Source of the DNA: Phorcus lineatus
Lineage: Eukaryota > Mollusca > Gastropoda > Trochida > Trochidae
Direction: 5' to 3'
NCBI GenBank assembly: GCA_921293015.1
Contig: OV121095.1
Location: forward strand, 32,709,484 to 32,773,483
DNA length: 64,000 bases
The position numbers were made by a program, and so were the translations under genes. Positions 24,505 to 37,519 of the stretch are shown here, piece by piece (the stretch's first letter is position 1; each line of letters opens with the position of its first letter). A model generated the notes under the pieces. That model was given only the letters and a program-made list of their open reading frames with translations. It did no database searches and had not been told where the DNA came from.

Positions 24505-25045
24505 CTCACGAACTCACCTCACTTCACCCCATCTCAATTATCCTTACTTCACCCATCTCAATTCACCTTATTTCACCCCATCTCAATAAACCTTACTTCA
24601 CCCCATCTCAGTTAACTTTACTTTACCCCATCTCAATTAACCTTACTTCACCCATCTCAATTCACCTTACTTCACCCCATCTCAATTAACTTACTTCACC
24701 CATCTCAATTCACCTTACTTCACCCCATCTTAATTCTTCCCGTCACAATACCCAACACCTCACCTCACTTCACCCGAATCCATATTACTTCAACTCTTCT
24801 CAACCTTACATTAAATTACATTACCTCACCTCACCTCGCCTCACCTCACCTCACCTCGCCCTACCCCTCCAAAAATCACCTCAGTTCAACCCATAATTCA
24901 TCCGATCACCCAACCCCAGTCCATCTTATATCAACTCAACTCAACTCAAATTACATTACCATTCCTCACCCCACCCTACCCCTCAATAATTCACCTCATT
25001 TCACCCCAATCACAATTTTCCTCCCCTAACCTCACTTCACTTGAT
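24505..25045 (+). repeat. Degenerate CT/CA-rich satellite-like block
   Basis: The plus strand is nearly free of G. It is built from variants of TTACTTCACCCCATCTCAA with AATTAACC or AATTCACC spacers, most regular from 24530 to 24740. It then degrades into CACCTCACCT pentamer repeats near 24820-24860 and CCCAATC-type pieces to about 25045. The CACCT and CTCAC pentamers resemble the 3' tails of the SINEs in this window, so it may have grown from a SINE tail. The 64-codon frame at 24495-24689 is repeat-encoded. Confidence 0.8.
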
Positions 25046-27872
25046 TTTAAACTTCAATGTGTGAAGAAATTTTCTGTGAATTTAACATATGAAATTGTTT
25101 TCAGAAAAAATGTTTTTCACAAATAGTGAGAAAAGGGTAAGGTAAAAGTAATTACCAACATCATTCATTTCTGACATAGTAGATTACTTTTACATTTTCA
25201 AGATCAGAAAAAATCTTGATAGCATGAAATTGAAATTTTCTAAACACTCCCTAAATATACACTTTTAACCAATTATGTGAAATATGTAGAATTTGTTCAA
25301 AAATAGCACAAAGTTTAATAAAAAAGACACTTATACTCTATCTCTTTCTGAAAAACAATTCTAGTTGTAGCCTGGCACCGGAGAATTCAAAGGATAATTT
25401 TTTTTCAAGAATTCTACTCAGAAGATCATGATCTCATTATCAAGACAAGAAACGACCTCTTAAAGACTCCTATGTATCTGTGTTCTGTTTAGCCACTATT
25501 TATTTGATATGTCAAACCTCGTCTTGGCTGGAGATAAATAAGCAAGTATTCTGTATCAATGAATTTATGATGGCTGATAAGTAATGTGTTTATGATTCTT
25601 TGGCTGTAAGGTTATGTGTGGATTTTATCAAAAAATAAAGTTGCTATCAAAATGGAATACTGGTTTGGTGTAGATTGCGACTCTTTGGGGTTGCCAAAGT
25701 GGGGAAAGATCTCAAATGCTGACATAATTCTGTTCTTAATGTGACAAATTACGCCAATAAAATGAAAATTCCATACCTTCATGATGCCCCCTGTGGTCAA
25801 TTTATCAAGTATTGCAATAAGTTTTGGAGATATTTAAGGTTAACTTTCATACATAATCTAAAGTTTTTGAATACATTTTGAATGATGCAATCAATTAGGT
25901 ATTTATAGAAATTTGCATCTGCTTTTTTTCATAAATACAGAAATGTTTGGTCTGAAATCTTTTAGATATGATATTCTGATAGTGTTGATGTAATAATGAA
26001 TTTTGTGACCCATATTATCTTTGTGCATTAACTATGTTATTAAAAACTAGATAATTTGTTTATTCTCACAAAAAATAAAGTTTTGCCCTTAACAAATAAT
26101 TTGAAGTTAAACCTCAGAAGGATAAAAGTTATTAAACAGTGATCGCAGGGGAAATCATATAATGGGTAATGCCACAGTACATCTTATCATACATCTGCAA
26201 TAATCACTCCATTTATACAGATGATGTAATTCCAAGACCAAAATAAAAAAACCTCATTTAATCAATCCCAGATACATCAGTATAATAATATTATAAGCAT
26301 GCTAGATCCCACATTCCTTTCCTTCATTATTTCTACTCAACTGATTCTGTCTCAAAATGACTTTCCAGATAACTGCTTTTTGCCTCAAATACTTTTTCCC
26401 TGAAAACTGACTTAAGTAATTAACCTGCACATAGACGGTTCATGATTGCTAATTGGACCAGTTAATTAATTTCAGATATAGATCAGTAGAGATGCATCAA
26501 AGGTTCTGTGGTCGTAGTCTCTGCATTGAGCATATTGGAAAAGTTATATGAAAGATGTGTATTGAGATGGCGGGGCATGATGAAAGTAGTCTACAAGATA
26601 AGGCCAGTTGGATACTTTCATCTTTCTTAGAGGTCCCAGATTCAAATCGACATCCCTTAATCCGATAGGAAGAGTGCACGACTTTCACTATAGGGTTCTG
26701 GGTTTGAATCCCAATGGTTGAGGTTTTAACCCCTTTGCTGCTGAAATAACTATTGCTAAACCTTTATAAATGGATGAAAGAAGTGAATCATATTAGTTAC
26801 CAAAAGATGTAATCTGAAACTAATCAGTGTTTGATATAATTGACAGTGAGATTGCTACTGCACGGTCATGCAGATAAAGAGAATTTTGTCTAACTGAAAC
26901 TTAGGGTTAATACCAACACTTTCAAATTCATAAATAACAGAGAGACTAATCCGGAAGTACCAGGTTTTAATGATTGGCAAACCAAGAACAGCTATAGCAC
27001 ACTAACGTTTAAAGATTTGACAGATGACAACATGGAAGGCTGCACATATTTGTGAACAGAGTCTTAGAGAACCCCAGCACATGAAGTGTTAAAAGGCCAT
27101 CGAGGTCAATAAAAATTTAAAGAATGAAAGTAATTGATAAGCCAGTTGATTATCCAACATGCTGGAAACACCTACATTACTGGAGCAGACAGCAATCGTT
27201 CCCCCATTAATCAAGGCAGATGAAAATCCATGCGCTTTATGTTTTGACAGGTTCTACATGAATGGAGGCTATTTTCCTTCCGACTGATCGGAGTTGATGA
27301 ATACATGACGTGATATTGTAGTTGAGTCTGCAGGCAGATATTATGCACCAGGTCAGCCAGTGCTTACAAGGCACATTTCCTTCCCAGATCTACACACCGC
27401 CTCTTTGATAGGACATAGAGAAATAAACTGCACCACAATTCCTCCTCTTTCTCCATTGCTCCATCTGGTATTTTGAGAAGGCCCCATACAAAACACTGTT
27501 GGCGTATTAGCTTTAAATCACATTTAAGTATAATGGGATTTACAGAAAATGTTTTTGCATAATTTTGTTCATCCCCCAGCTGTATAAATGTTAAGGGGTT
27601 GATACTGATTTACTATCTGCCACAGATGCTGATGGTCTAGACGTGTAGTTGGTTCTTGGTGTGAATAATATGCCGTAACAATGTACTGGGATGTGATTAG
27701 TGGAAGGATGACTTGATTTATTATCCAGCTTTTGTTTGCTTTAAAATTCCTGAAGTATTCAAAATATTATTTTAGAAAATTTGTCAACATCTTCCTTTTT
27801 GTTTTAATTTTTCACTTCAGAAAACTTCTTCAATGTTTATTACACCTTAACTGAATTTTTAAGATGCTGGAA
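25046..27872. other. Noncoding stretch with one unique-looking, less AT-rich segment
   Basis: Mostly AT-rich and featureless. The segment about 27140-27430 is more complex and free of repeats. It contains homeodomain-like cores (CATTAATCAAGGC) and a TGACGTGATATTG piece, so it is a reasonable place to look for a conserved enhancer, though nothing here proves one. Near 26630-26715 two B-box-like strings (GGTCCCAGATTCAAATC and GGGTTTGAATCCC) occur without a convincing A box, possibly remnants of another tRNA-derived repeat. Confidence 0.35.
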
Positions 27873-28240
27873 GGAAGCATGCAGTTTGATGAATGGGGTT
27901 TATAGTGGAACCTATGTAGGAAACATGCAGTTTTATGAAAGGGATTTATAGTGGAACCTATGTAGGAAACATGCAGTTTGATGAATAGGGTTTATAGTGG
28001 AACCTATGTAGGAAACATGCAGTTTGATGAAAGGGATTTATAGTGGAACCTATGTAGGAAACATGCAGTTTGATGAAAGGGATTTATAGTGGAACCTATG
28101 TAGGAAACATGCAGTTTGATGAATGGGGTTTATAGTGGAACCTATGTAGGAAACATGCAGTTTGATGAATGGGGTTTATAGTGGAACCTATGTAGGAAAC
28201 ATGCAGTTTGATGAAAGGGATTTATAGTGGTACCTATGTG
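27873..28240. repeat. 46-bp minisatellite, eight units
   Basis: The unit is AAACATGCAGTTTGATGAAT, then GGGGTTTATAGTGGAACC, then TATGTAGG. Eight copies start at about 27874, 27917, 27963, 28009, 28055, 28101, 28147 and 28193. They differ mainly at two linked positions (GAATGGGGTTT versus GAAAGGGATTT), which define two subtypes mixed along the array. Units are otherwise nearly identical. Confidence 0.92.
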
Positions 28241-29464
28241 AAGAGTTTTTTGATAGATGAATCAACAATTTTGTTAGATGAGATGATCTGAGTTTTAACT
28301 CTTAATCTGCTGAATGAGTTAGTACCATTCGGATTGCTCAGTTTAAAAGGAATAACAAGCCATCAAAGGAAACTTCTGGTAGCAGAATTGATGTTTCAAT
28401 TGGAATAACCATTTTTAACTTCCTGTTATTTAGACAAAAATCTTTGTTGATTAACACAATGATTTCATTCTGTTTTTAAAACATATTTCAGTTAAACATC
28501 TGACAATCAAGGAAAAAATGTCCAATATGCAAAACACACCAGCACTCGAATATTAATTCAACTAAGGTAGATTTTATCCATTTTGGAAATTAGAATTGAC
28601 AAATTTTCTTTCAGGGTCCTTTGCTATAAAGATTGGTTGTCCAAAAAAAAAAATCCAATAGTAGAAATGTAGTAATGAAATGGATTTATTCAATAGGGAA
28701 ATCTATGAACTGAACTAAGAAATTTCAAAATCACTTAAAATAAAAAAATATATTGCTTACATGACACAAATCATAAATCTGCAAGAATACATTAGGGAAA
28801 TGTTTGAAAAAATACCCTGAGAACACTATTTGTGAAAGTGAAAAATCGTTCATTTATATATTTATGCCTCTATTTGTGAAATTGAAAATCTATCACTGAT
28901 AGTTTTATGACTCATTTGGGTGAAAATTCAAATTCAATGCTATCAAAACACTTACATATTCACATGAAATTGTGATGGCATTTTTACATACATCAGTTGT
29001 AGTCAGGTTTGAGCATAATGATGCATTGCAAATTCAGAGAACTGCTACAGTACCTGTTAGCATATTATAGTGTTGATGGTCATGTTCAAGTAACTCTTTT
29101 TTAAGATTTTTTGATATTATGAATTTTCAAGTGAAAAACTTGTAATTTTAGAAAAAATAGAAATTTCAATTGAAAAACTTAATGTTATATGCAATGGTCC
29201 TTTACTGAAAAATAATTGAGTAGATGATAGGAGGATGACGTCATAAGTGTTATCAAATGTTAACCCATTACTTACTGAATTAATGATTATATAATCAATA
29301 ATTGAACCATTTCTGAAAGAGACCCTCACTGCCATTTTTGCTTATACTGAGCATGTTCAAATCTGTATCCCTTTGGTCCATTTCAAGAGCATCAAACTGT
29401 ACCTTTTTGGTCTAGGTTAATGATCCTGGCAGTAATGCGTTTGAGTTTTTGATGAAAAGGGAAC
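28241..29464. other. AT-rich noncoding stretch
   Basis: Nothing was recognised apart from a weak local duplication at about 28825-28910, where CTATTTGTGAAAGTGAAAAA and CTATTTGTGAAATTGAAAAT are 50 bp apart. Confidence 0.5.
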
Positions 29465-29612
29465 AAATTCTATTGTAACTAACTAACTGTTAATGTTACC
29501 TAGCAAGTGATGGTCATTTGCTTAGTTAGTTGTCACTTGCTTAACTCTACACCTTAAGTGGCTATCTTACAATAAAGAAGTTGTGTATCCATAGAACTGG
29601 ATCTCTTTTTGA
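29465..29612. mobile_element. Foldback repeat, diverged copy
   Basis: TATTGTAAC...AGCAAGTGA (29471-29510) is partly complementary to TCACTTGCT...TTACAATA (29533-29574), with good pairing at both arm ends and a diverged middle. The loop carries TGGTCATTTGCTTA. Downstream it shares GTGTATCCATAGAACT with the element at 37520, so both are copies of one interspersed family. Confidence 0.55.
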
Positions 29613-32016
29613 GTTGATAAAATTGTTTTATAAACCTAAATGAATGAACTAAAGTCATTTTATAGTACACAAATAATCGCTCCAACAAAATGAAATTACT
29701 GGCAAACCCCAAATTTCTTATAAAAGCAGCAACATAGTTGATATATACCCATCAGATATTTCATTTACTGTAGAGGGGCAGGAGCAGATTTTTTTTTTAG
29801 TTAAAAAGACTGATCTTACAGAAAAAAGCTAAATAATACCCATTGCCAGACAATTTGTTTTTAATTGGAAGAAGCAGTTAAAAACAAACATGTGAAGTTC
29901 TGTTGAGCTATTTGAATGCTCAAATTATGTTTTAAAGGTGTTCACACTAAAATGGTTGCCAGTGGTTTTTGCTTGATATTTTGATAATTTCTTTTACGAC
30001 TACATATTCACAGATTGTGTAATGAGATGTTTCACCCTCTGAAGATAATACAACTGACATAAACTAATGTTTATTTGGGTATGTTAGAAGAAATTAAACT
30101 TTTTAAAAATGTGCTACTGTCCCTTTAATGGTCGATCAATCTTCACCAGGGTGTGAGAATTACATTTCAACATTTCAGTTATCAAACAAAGAAAATGAAA
30201 GTTCGGCATTTTCGATGAAAGTATTGTGAGAAATCAATAAAAAGATTAAATTAATTCTGATTGCCAACAAGCTTAAGCATTGCATTAATTTATTGAATTA
30301 CGATATTTGGAAGGATTTCAACAAAACGTTTGGCGTGAAAATGTCGCGTCTTTGTCACGTTTCACAGATTTTGAATGACATTATTTGATGATTTAATTTA
30401 AGATTTGTTGATAAAAGACAACTTGAATATGGAATTTAGTTTGGGGTTTGTTTTGTTTAGTGGTTCTTAAACAAGCTCTGCATACAAGGACTTTAAAACC
30501 TAGACAGGAAAAAATTTATTTTTGTCGATTATTTGAAAGCCTGGAATCATGATATTCTTTGAGCAGTAGAGATCGTGATTGATGGGTTTATTAATGTTAT
30601 GAGGATATTACCTGATCATTAGTTTAATTTTGTTTTGGGAAACTTAAAATGAGAATTTGGAATGCTAACACAATTTGTCAGGAAATTTGCATAATTTATT
30701 AAATACACTAGTTAAAATGTCATGAAATTCATACAAACTTTGTACTTTATCATTTTTATCATTTTTTTATACTAGTGTCAAAATGAAATCAAATTTTATG
30801 CCAAACAACTTGAGATTTGAAATTTTTTTTGTAGTATGTACATTTAGAAAAAAGTCTTTTAATAAATTTTAGATCATGTGCCATGATATTTTAACAAAGA
30901 GTTTTGTTGATAAACAAACTGTCTGTGCCACTTAACAACAGCTCCATGCATGTTTCTATAGAACCTTTCCTTGTTGACCCTGCCCAGAGCTAAGACTGTG
31001 TGTGGAGTTGACAAATCTTCAAGCTCTGCCACAGTGTCATTTCCTTTTGCACCTGTATGGAGCTCACCTATTGGCCAATATTGAGTTTTTGTGTGTGATT
31101 CTTGAAATTCCAGAATTGTTTGATCTGGACCTAATTCTTCATTGTATTTTCACTGAGTAAATTGACAACTGCCTTAAAATATAAATATGCCAAGGTTCTT
31201 TAAATTCTTTTGAGATTTGTCATAGGTTTTGTGAATAATTATATCAAGTATGTAACTCATTTCATTTTAGATTTATAGTTTTATTTCCTTTTAATTAAAT
31301 TTGAACAACATTAAAAATGAATTTTTACAAAAATTCATGGTTGACCCATCTTTTTAGGAAATCAACACACTTTTAGTTCGTATTTGAGGTCAATTAATGT
31401 TTCTGTTACCTGTGAATTATCTCAGATCTATCTCTCGTTGTTTGAGCAAGTGTACCACAATTAGTTTAAGTGAAATATTCTCTTAGATTCTTTACGCCTA
31501 TCTTGCTATTTATTCTATAGATATAGATATTAGTTTAATGTTTCTTCCAAGGGATTATATGATAAAAAATAAAAATAGGAAGCATTTGCTGAAAAAATGC
31601 TTATGCGATAATGCAGCAAACCTTGTAAGAATGTTCACACACTCACACAAACATAAACATGACCAATAGCTTCAGCCAGAAGTCTGGCTACCTGAACAGA
31701 GTCGTAAGCTGCATGTCCTTTAGCAAATGCCACCAAATTGCGCTATTGGTCTGTAATAATAAAATAAGTGGCACATTACCACTGTCAATGGATTATGTTT
31801 TGACAGGCCCGTGCGACATTAATTTCCAAAGGTTTGCATTTGCATGTGATAATAGTGACTTAGTTTTTATTTTACAGGATGTGTGAATGTTATGTTATGT
31901 TAGAGGAAAACTGGATTGCATAATGGCCACCTTTCTGTCTTGATCATTTGGCATTTAGTTATTCTCTTTCTACTTGTCAATCATTCTGTATTTGTTACAT
32001 GATTTGTACTCCTAAA
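29613..32016. other. AT-rich noncoding stretch, nothing recognised
   Basis: No splice-flanked exon or repeat was recognised. The 75-codon plus frame at 31659-31886 has two cysteine-containing stretches but no start context, acceptor or known motif, and is treated as chance. Confidence 0.5.
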
Positions 32017-32335
32017 GGAGGGTCGATATAGCGCAGTGGTTAGTGGGTTCTGCTTCGGATCAAGAGGTCTGTGGTTTGAATCCCGCTAGGGGCTTGGCAA
32101 CTTTGTCTGTAGTAGAGAACTGTTCTACACGCAGTCAGGTTTGGGTGCAATGCTACACTGGATTTCAGTGTAGTACCACCCATGGTTTGCTTGTTCCAGC
32201 CAATGCTTGAAGGCTTCACCGCAATGCATAGCCATAATGGTGTTGGTGGCTTTCTCCTTGCAATAATACTAGCAGCCGCAATATTAGTGAAATGCTCTTG
32301 AAAGCAGCTTACCCCATATTGCCTCACCTCACTCC
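32017..32335 (+). mobile_element. tRNA-derived SINE, full length
   Basis: The head reads GGAGGGTCGATATAGCGCAG with B box GGTTTGAATCCCGC. The body includes GTAGAGAACTGTTCTACACG, CAATGCTACACTGGATTTCA and CATGGTTTGCTTGTTCCAGC; the core is CAATAATACTAGCAGCCGC; the tail AAAGCAGCTTACCCC is followed by CCTCACCTCACTCC. Same orientation as Ryk. Confidence 0.88.
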
Positions 32336-33638
32336 AGGGAGTTGAACAAAGAATTATGAACCATTTATCTGTTTATTGTTTTAGTGTCAATTTCAAGCCA
32401 TTCTTGAGGAATAAGTACTGAGTGTTCTTAACAAAATTAATATTTTCTCTTTTGATCACTAGCAAATATTGGTATATCATTGCAAAAGCAGGTAATGGGT
32501 TAATATCAAGGAAATAGTTTAACATTTACCCTGCTGCTGTAAGCAAGAGCTGCATATGTTGAAGTAATCGTTTCAGCAGAGGTTTCTACCCAGCTGCTAA
32601 ATATGATATTAACCATGGCTATACTTTGTTACTACTTATTCATCCGTAATCATTAAATTCTGATTTTGATTTCCATATTGAATAGAACTAAGATTGATTT
32701 ATTGTTGAGAAATTCTGTAATTTCTAGAAAAAGCATCAGATAACCAATCAATGTTGAAGTGTAAATCCATAGTTATGGCATATGATTTAATCTCAGATTT
32801 TTTTTTTACCAGATCTGGTAATGTGGTAATTAGTGAAAACTTAAGAGAAAATGCTATTAATGAAAAGAGGAAGAAGTAGTTGAAAATAATGAAAGATTCA
32901 CAAGAAACCTGTTCATTAATTCTCAAGTGAAAATAATGTTAAAAATAAACCGAATAAGAATGTCATGTACAAAGAAATATGTATAATTAAAAGTAATGCA
33001 ACAAGAATTTTCTGTTACGGAATTAATCTCAAAGTACTTAAAATACCGAAGCTCACCAGGATACTTTTTGGCTCATTAACTCCTAAGAGAATAAAGACAG
33101 ACTCGAGAAAATAAAAATCAATCTAATTTGATGTCACGGAAGGAAGCGGACATTAACATTGGACCGAAGCTCAAGTTACTAATGCCACGACATCGGCGCC
33201 CGGGATCGGTTTAGTATTCTCTTCAACTGTTTGATCTCCTTGACCTTACACTAACAAGATGATTAGTGAGGCTGTTAGGAGCCTAATACCAATCAGCCTA
33301 ATAGTCACATTTTAGTAACTTCCTTAACATGATCAGTATTTGATGCAGTGTAGTTGAACAGACTACCCACTGGGAAAATCAAGTCCTTGTACTAAAGGCT
33401 TTGCTTGACGTATTTGTTGGTTCATACAAATTCAATTGAGATAATCTGAAATTAATTGCTTTTTTATTCGAAAAATGTCGGGCTTTTGAAAAAGGTTAAG
33501 ATATGATATATGGTTCATTCTTCATGTTGTTTTGTTGATGTGGAATGATGTTTTGAAAGTTTACATGTTTTCATGATTCTAAAATTTGTTCGAAGTCACA
33601 TATGTTTTTCTAGGTATTTTCATAATTTCTTTGTAATG
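32336..33638. other. Noncoding stretch with a unique-looking segment at 33110-33330
   Basis: The segment 33110-33330 has higher GC, is non-repetitive and lacks a long open frame. It includes CATCGGCGCCCGGGATCGG and GAGGCTGTTAGGAGCCTAAT. It could be a conserved noncoding element. The rest is AT-rich and featureless. Confidence 0.3.
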
Positions 33639-33955
33639 GGGTGGGGGGGTTAGCTCAGTGGTTAGGGCGTTGGCTTGGGATCAAGAGGTCTGGGGTTCGA
33701 ATCCTGCCAGGGGCTCGGCAGCTTTGTCTGCAGTAGACAACTGTTCTCCATGCAGTAAGGGTGCAATGCTACACTGAATTTCAGCGCAATACCACACATG
33801 GTTTGGTAGTTCCAGCCAATGATTGCAGGTTCCACCGCAGTGTATAGCCACAATAGTGTTGCAGGCTTTCTCCCTGCAATAATACAAGCAGCCATGATAT
33901 AAGTGAAATACTCTTGAAAGCTGTGTCCATTAAAGCCCATATCACCTCAGTTCAA
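33639..33955 (+). mobile_element. tRNA-derived SINE with the most tRNA-like head
   Basis: The head reads GGGGGGGTTAGCTCAGTGG then TTAGGGCG, closest to a genuine tRNA A box (TAGCTCAGTGG), and the B box is GGTTCGAATCC. The body, GCAATACCACACATGGTTTG section, core (TGCAATAATACAAGCAGCC) and a TTAAAGCCCATATCACCTCA tail match the sister copies. The better-preserved promoter suggests a younger or alternative subfamily. Confidence 0.88.
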
Positions 33956-36100
33956 CTCCTTGCAATGATTATCCCTTCTGGCTGAATGTGTTGTTATATA
34001 ACTTAAGGTATAGAATTATTCCAGGGGGAAGAACTTTTATTTTGGTCTAAAAAGTTAGTTTTCAATTTGTTCCTAAAAGTTAAGAATAGTCAAGAAATTA
34101 TCCCAACTGCCAAAAAGTTTTCTCAATTGCTCAAATCATTTCTACCGTAGCTAATGGTAAACAAGACATGTTTACTGTGGACAGGTTTCCCCTGCTTCGA
34201 TCAACAACAGACTGATGATAGGCATCCAATTAATATAGCTAATAAGGGATGCTACTAGTACAACAACTATTCTTGGTTGTTTCTAGTCATTATCCCCACT
34301 TGAGCCGATCAGCCCCAGCTGTGAAGAGAGAAGCAAACTAATGTTATTGGAGTATTTCTCACAGGTGCCATGCTAAGTATTAGCAGCATTGCCTTGGGAT
34401 AGATTCCAGCAGAGGTCTTCATTGTGGCAGTAATTGTAATAAGTCATGTGGGAATCGGTAGCACTTATCATTTTCCAGAATGGAAGGGGAGCTTTTATCC
34501 CTACAAAGTGATACATCTACCAAAAGGTGTTGGTGATGAAAATCAGACAGATTTTTACATGTCACAATTTTAAAAGCTAAATACTTGGATTTCAATTATT
34601 GATGCAAGATAACACATATGTACATACAGACATTATCCCATTAAACTTAATTCTACAGGAAAATTCCCAAGTTTTAAATTTAATTTAATTTTTTTCTGAA
34701 TTGTTTGATTCAATGAAATTTACTTAACAGTGGTGAAGTGACCATCTATTTTTTTACAATTATGGAAAATAAATAGCAGTTACTAGTCCGTAAAAGCTAT
34801 ACTTTTTTACAAATTAACGTGGGATATCAAAAAAGAAATTAGTGGATTGCTTTCACCATGGATAATTTTGATTCATGCAATTGCTGGAGATCTTAGTCTG
34901 CCTTTGGCAGGTAGTGGATTAATTTCTTGGTTTCATTTTTTGAGTCAGTGAATCAAAGTTGAGTCGTTTCCAGTGAAATTAGTTCCCTCTGCTTGCTTAT
35001 AAGATATAAAGAAGACCTTTTTGTTTCATTTTCCACAATTAGTCTTGCGTAAAACATACATGAGTAAACCTGGGAAAAGTGTCATTTGGAAGTAAATTTT
35101 GGTCATATAACAGAAAGTTATGAATTCCTACGATGAAACTTTTATGATCCATTTGAAGTGTGAAATTTTAAAGGAATTTAAACTTTAGGAGATGAAGTTT
35201 TCACTAACTGACATCAAAGATCAAGTTCTGAAAATATGCAAATTGTTTCCCAGAGATGAAAATGTTTGATTTCATAGAATGATATTAGGGCAAATAATGT
35301 CTGATGTTATCATTCGGGTGAAATTGAAGGAAATTGAATATTCGCTCTTGTTGGTTCAAAAGTCGTGAGGAGCATGATTATAGTATCATATGCTGACACT
35401 GTTTGGCTTCCAAACAGCAATAAAAACTGCTGTAAAAAAACAATATAAATGGTGAGCACTATTTGATTTATAAGTTGTCAATGTTTATTGCCTCATGCAT
35501 GTCCAGGAGTCGAACAAAATCTGCAGCGAATTACAATTTTCCATGATTCTTTCCTCTTATCGTGTGACACGCATAAAACGGATAGTTTTATCGTCTCATA
35601 TTTGTACATTGATGGCCAGGTCATATGGTTTTATACATTTGTTGGGATTAAGATAACATGAGCGTTTTTTTTACATTATCCATGTTAAACAGGCTGTTAA
35701 TATTTAGAAAAAGATTTTTTTTAAGCCCTTATGGATTCAAGTCTGAACAAAATATCTTTTTTACCTAATTGGAGCATATCTTGTGACATAAGTTAATATT
35801 TCAATATGTTCAAATATATTTGTTAAAATTAGATAATTTTTTATAAATTTTCTTGTACGCCAAAGTAGTTTTGATAATTGAATTTTTAAAAATTATTATA
35901 TTTTATTCATATTGACACAGAAAAAGAATCTGAGGTTTTATATGTTCATATATGTATTTGTTGAATAAGATAACATTTATTCTTCTGTCCCCACCTTCAA
36001 AGAAGTGGGATTAACATGGTGCTTGTTTTAACATTAGCGGACAGACATACATTTTGTACATTTTCAATGATGAAATAAGACTTTCAACCAATTTTTCACC
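33956..36100. other. Noncoding stretch with a unique-looking segment at 34170-34470
   Basis: The segment 34170-34470 is balanced in composition and non-repetitive, with no open frame. It contains a TAATTGTAATAAGTCATG-type AT core and is a candidate conserved regulatory element only by appearance. The remainder is AT-rich. Confidence 0.3.
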
Positions 36101-36156
36101 TAGGGGAAATTAATCTGATAACACTCGGGGAAATAAATCTGATAACACTCGGTGAA
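36101..36156. repeat. 25-bp direct duplication
   Basis: GGGGAAATTAATCTGATAAC then ACTCG is followed at once by GGGGAAATAAATCTGATAAC then ACTCGG, and by a start of a third copy (TGAAATAC). The duplication is small and recent. Confidence 0.85.
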
Positions 36157-36494
36157 ATACTACTTTCAATCATAATGTCATTGCTGACGTCATGAAAAAT
36201 AGAATGACATCATAACAAAGCGAGGCAATCTGGACACTCTTTTCACAGCATTTTCTATCTTTTCATTGTCACAGTATTATGATAAATTTGGACAGAACTT
36301 GTTAAATGCCATGTATATCTCATTTTGTGAAGTAGAAAATTACAAATTTACAATTGTGGCTGCGGCAGTCATGAAAATATGATTTTCTATTTCACTATTT
36401 GACAGGAAATGATGAATATCCCCTGCACATTATGAATCATGTACAGAACAAAAAATTTACTTTCACAGCATGATTTCTTGTGCAATCTGTGAAG
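36157..36494. other. Noncoding stretch, nothing recognised
   Basis: AT-rich sequence between two repeats. No gene or element was seen. Confidence 0.5.
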
Positions 36495-36880
36495 AGATTT
36501 AGAAGGGAAACTAATAGTAGATAAATGATTAAATGATTATTTTATTTCCTTATTTTATGTAATTTCTAGATAAATCTCCTTATTCAAGGATTTGTTTTTC
36601 TAAAGTTCTTCTAAATTATGAGATTCAAAAGCGATTACTACTCATTCACAAGATGAATGATTTGAAAATGAATGTATTTCCTTATTTATATTACATTAAA
36701 ATAAATCTACTTTTTCATGCATTTGTTTTTCAAAAGTTCCTGTGCATATGTTAAGGTTTAAGAAGAGATTACTACTAGATTACACGATGAATGATTTGAA
36801 AATTATTTGATTGCCCTATTTAAATTATATTTAAAAAACTATACTTTTTCATGATTTTTTAAAAAACTTTGACAGCTTGA
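36495..36880. repeat. Degenerate tandem repeat, about 132-bp period, three copies
   Basis: GCGATTACTACTCATTCACA with AGATGAATGATTTGAAAATG (36632) recurs as GAGATTACTACTAGATTACA with CGATGAATGATTTGAAAATT (36766). Within each unit AAATCTCCTTATTCAAGGAT and TTGTTTTTCTAAAGTTC correspond to AAATCTACTTTTTCATGCAT and TTGTTTTTCAAAAGTTC. A third, poorer copy continues to about 36870 (ACTATACTTTTTCATGATTT), and a partial copy starts near 36500. Confidence 0.65.
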
Positions 36881-37519
36881 GTCAAGAAGTGCAGCCATGT
36901 TGAAAGGCATTATTTAGAGCTTGAATTAAACCCACATGCTTAGTTTTCAGTGTTTACGGATACTTCATCCTGTCGGGTTGACGAGGTTTATCATGTATAT
37001 AGCATGTTCCTCATTGGCCATTCACATTTGTAATTAATAACAATCTCCGACCACAGGTGTAAGAGTTTGTTCTCAGTTGAGGTGGGACGTCCTAATGACT
37101 TGCAGAGCACTGAATTGGGGAGGGGGATTTCTGAAATGAGGAAAAGAGGTTGAAGAAAAAAAGGGGTTAGAAATTGGTGGCATTACAAAGTGTATGAAAT
37201 GATTTCTGTTCAATATCCTTTACCCTTGCAGCTTTGGCTTCGGCCTTGCAATATTTTGAGATTTTCTTTTTTTGACTGTTTCAATTGATGAGTTTACTCT
37301 GTAACACTTGAGTTTTTAAGCTTATTGCACACATTGGGCCAGCGCATGGAAAGGGTTTTGTTATTTGAAGGATCTAAAGTCATCAGATGTTTGATGCTTG
37401 ATATGCTCTTTGCTGCCATAAACCTTTAGACTTTAATATTTCTCCTAATATACTACAATACTAATACTACAGTATCCTTGAAGAAGAACAACTTCTTTTG
37501 GATAGTCAATTTCTTAATT
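36881..37519. other. Noncoding stretch, nothing recognised
   Basis: No exon or element was recognised. One purine-rich patch lies at 37117-37170. Confidence 0.5.

Noticed and set aside
26600-26720. Additional tRNA-derived SINE
   Set aside because: Two B-box-like strings occur, but no A box, conserved core or tail matches the SINE family; left as a possible ancient remnant.
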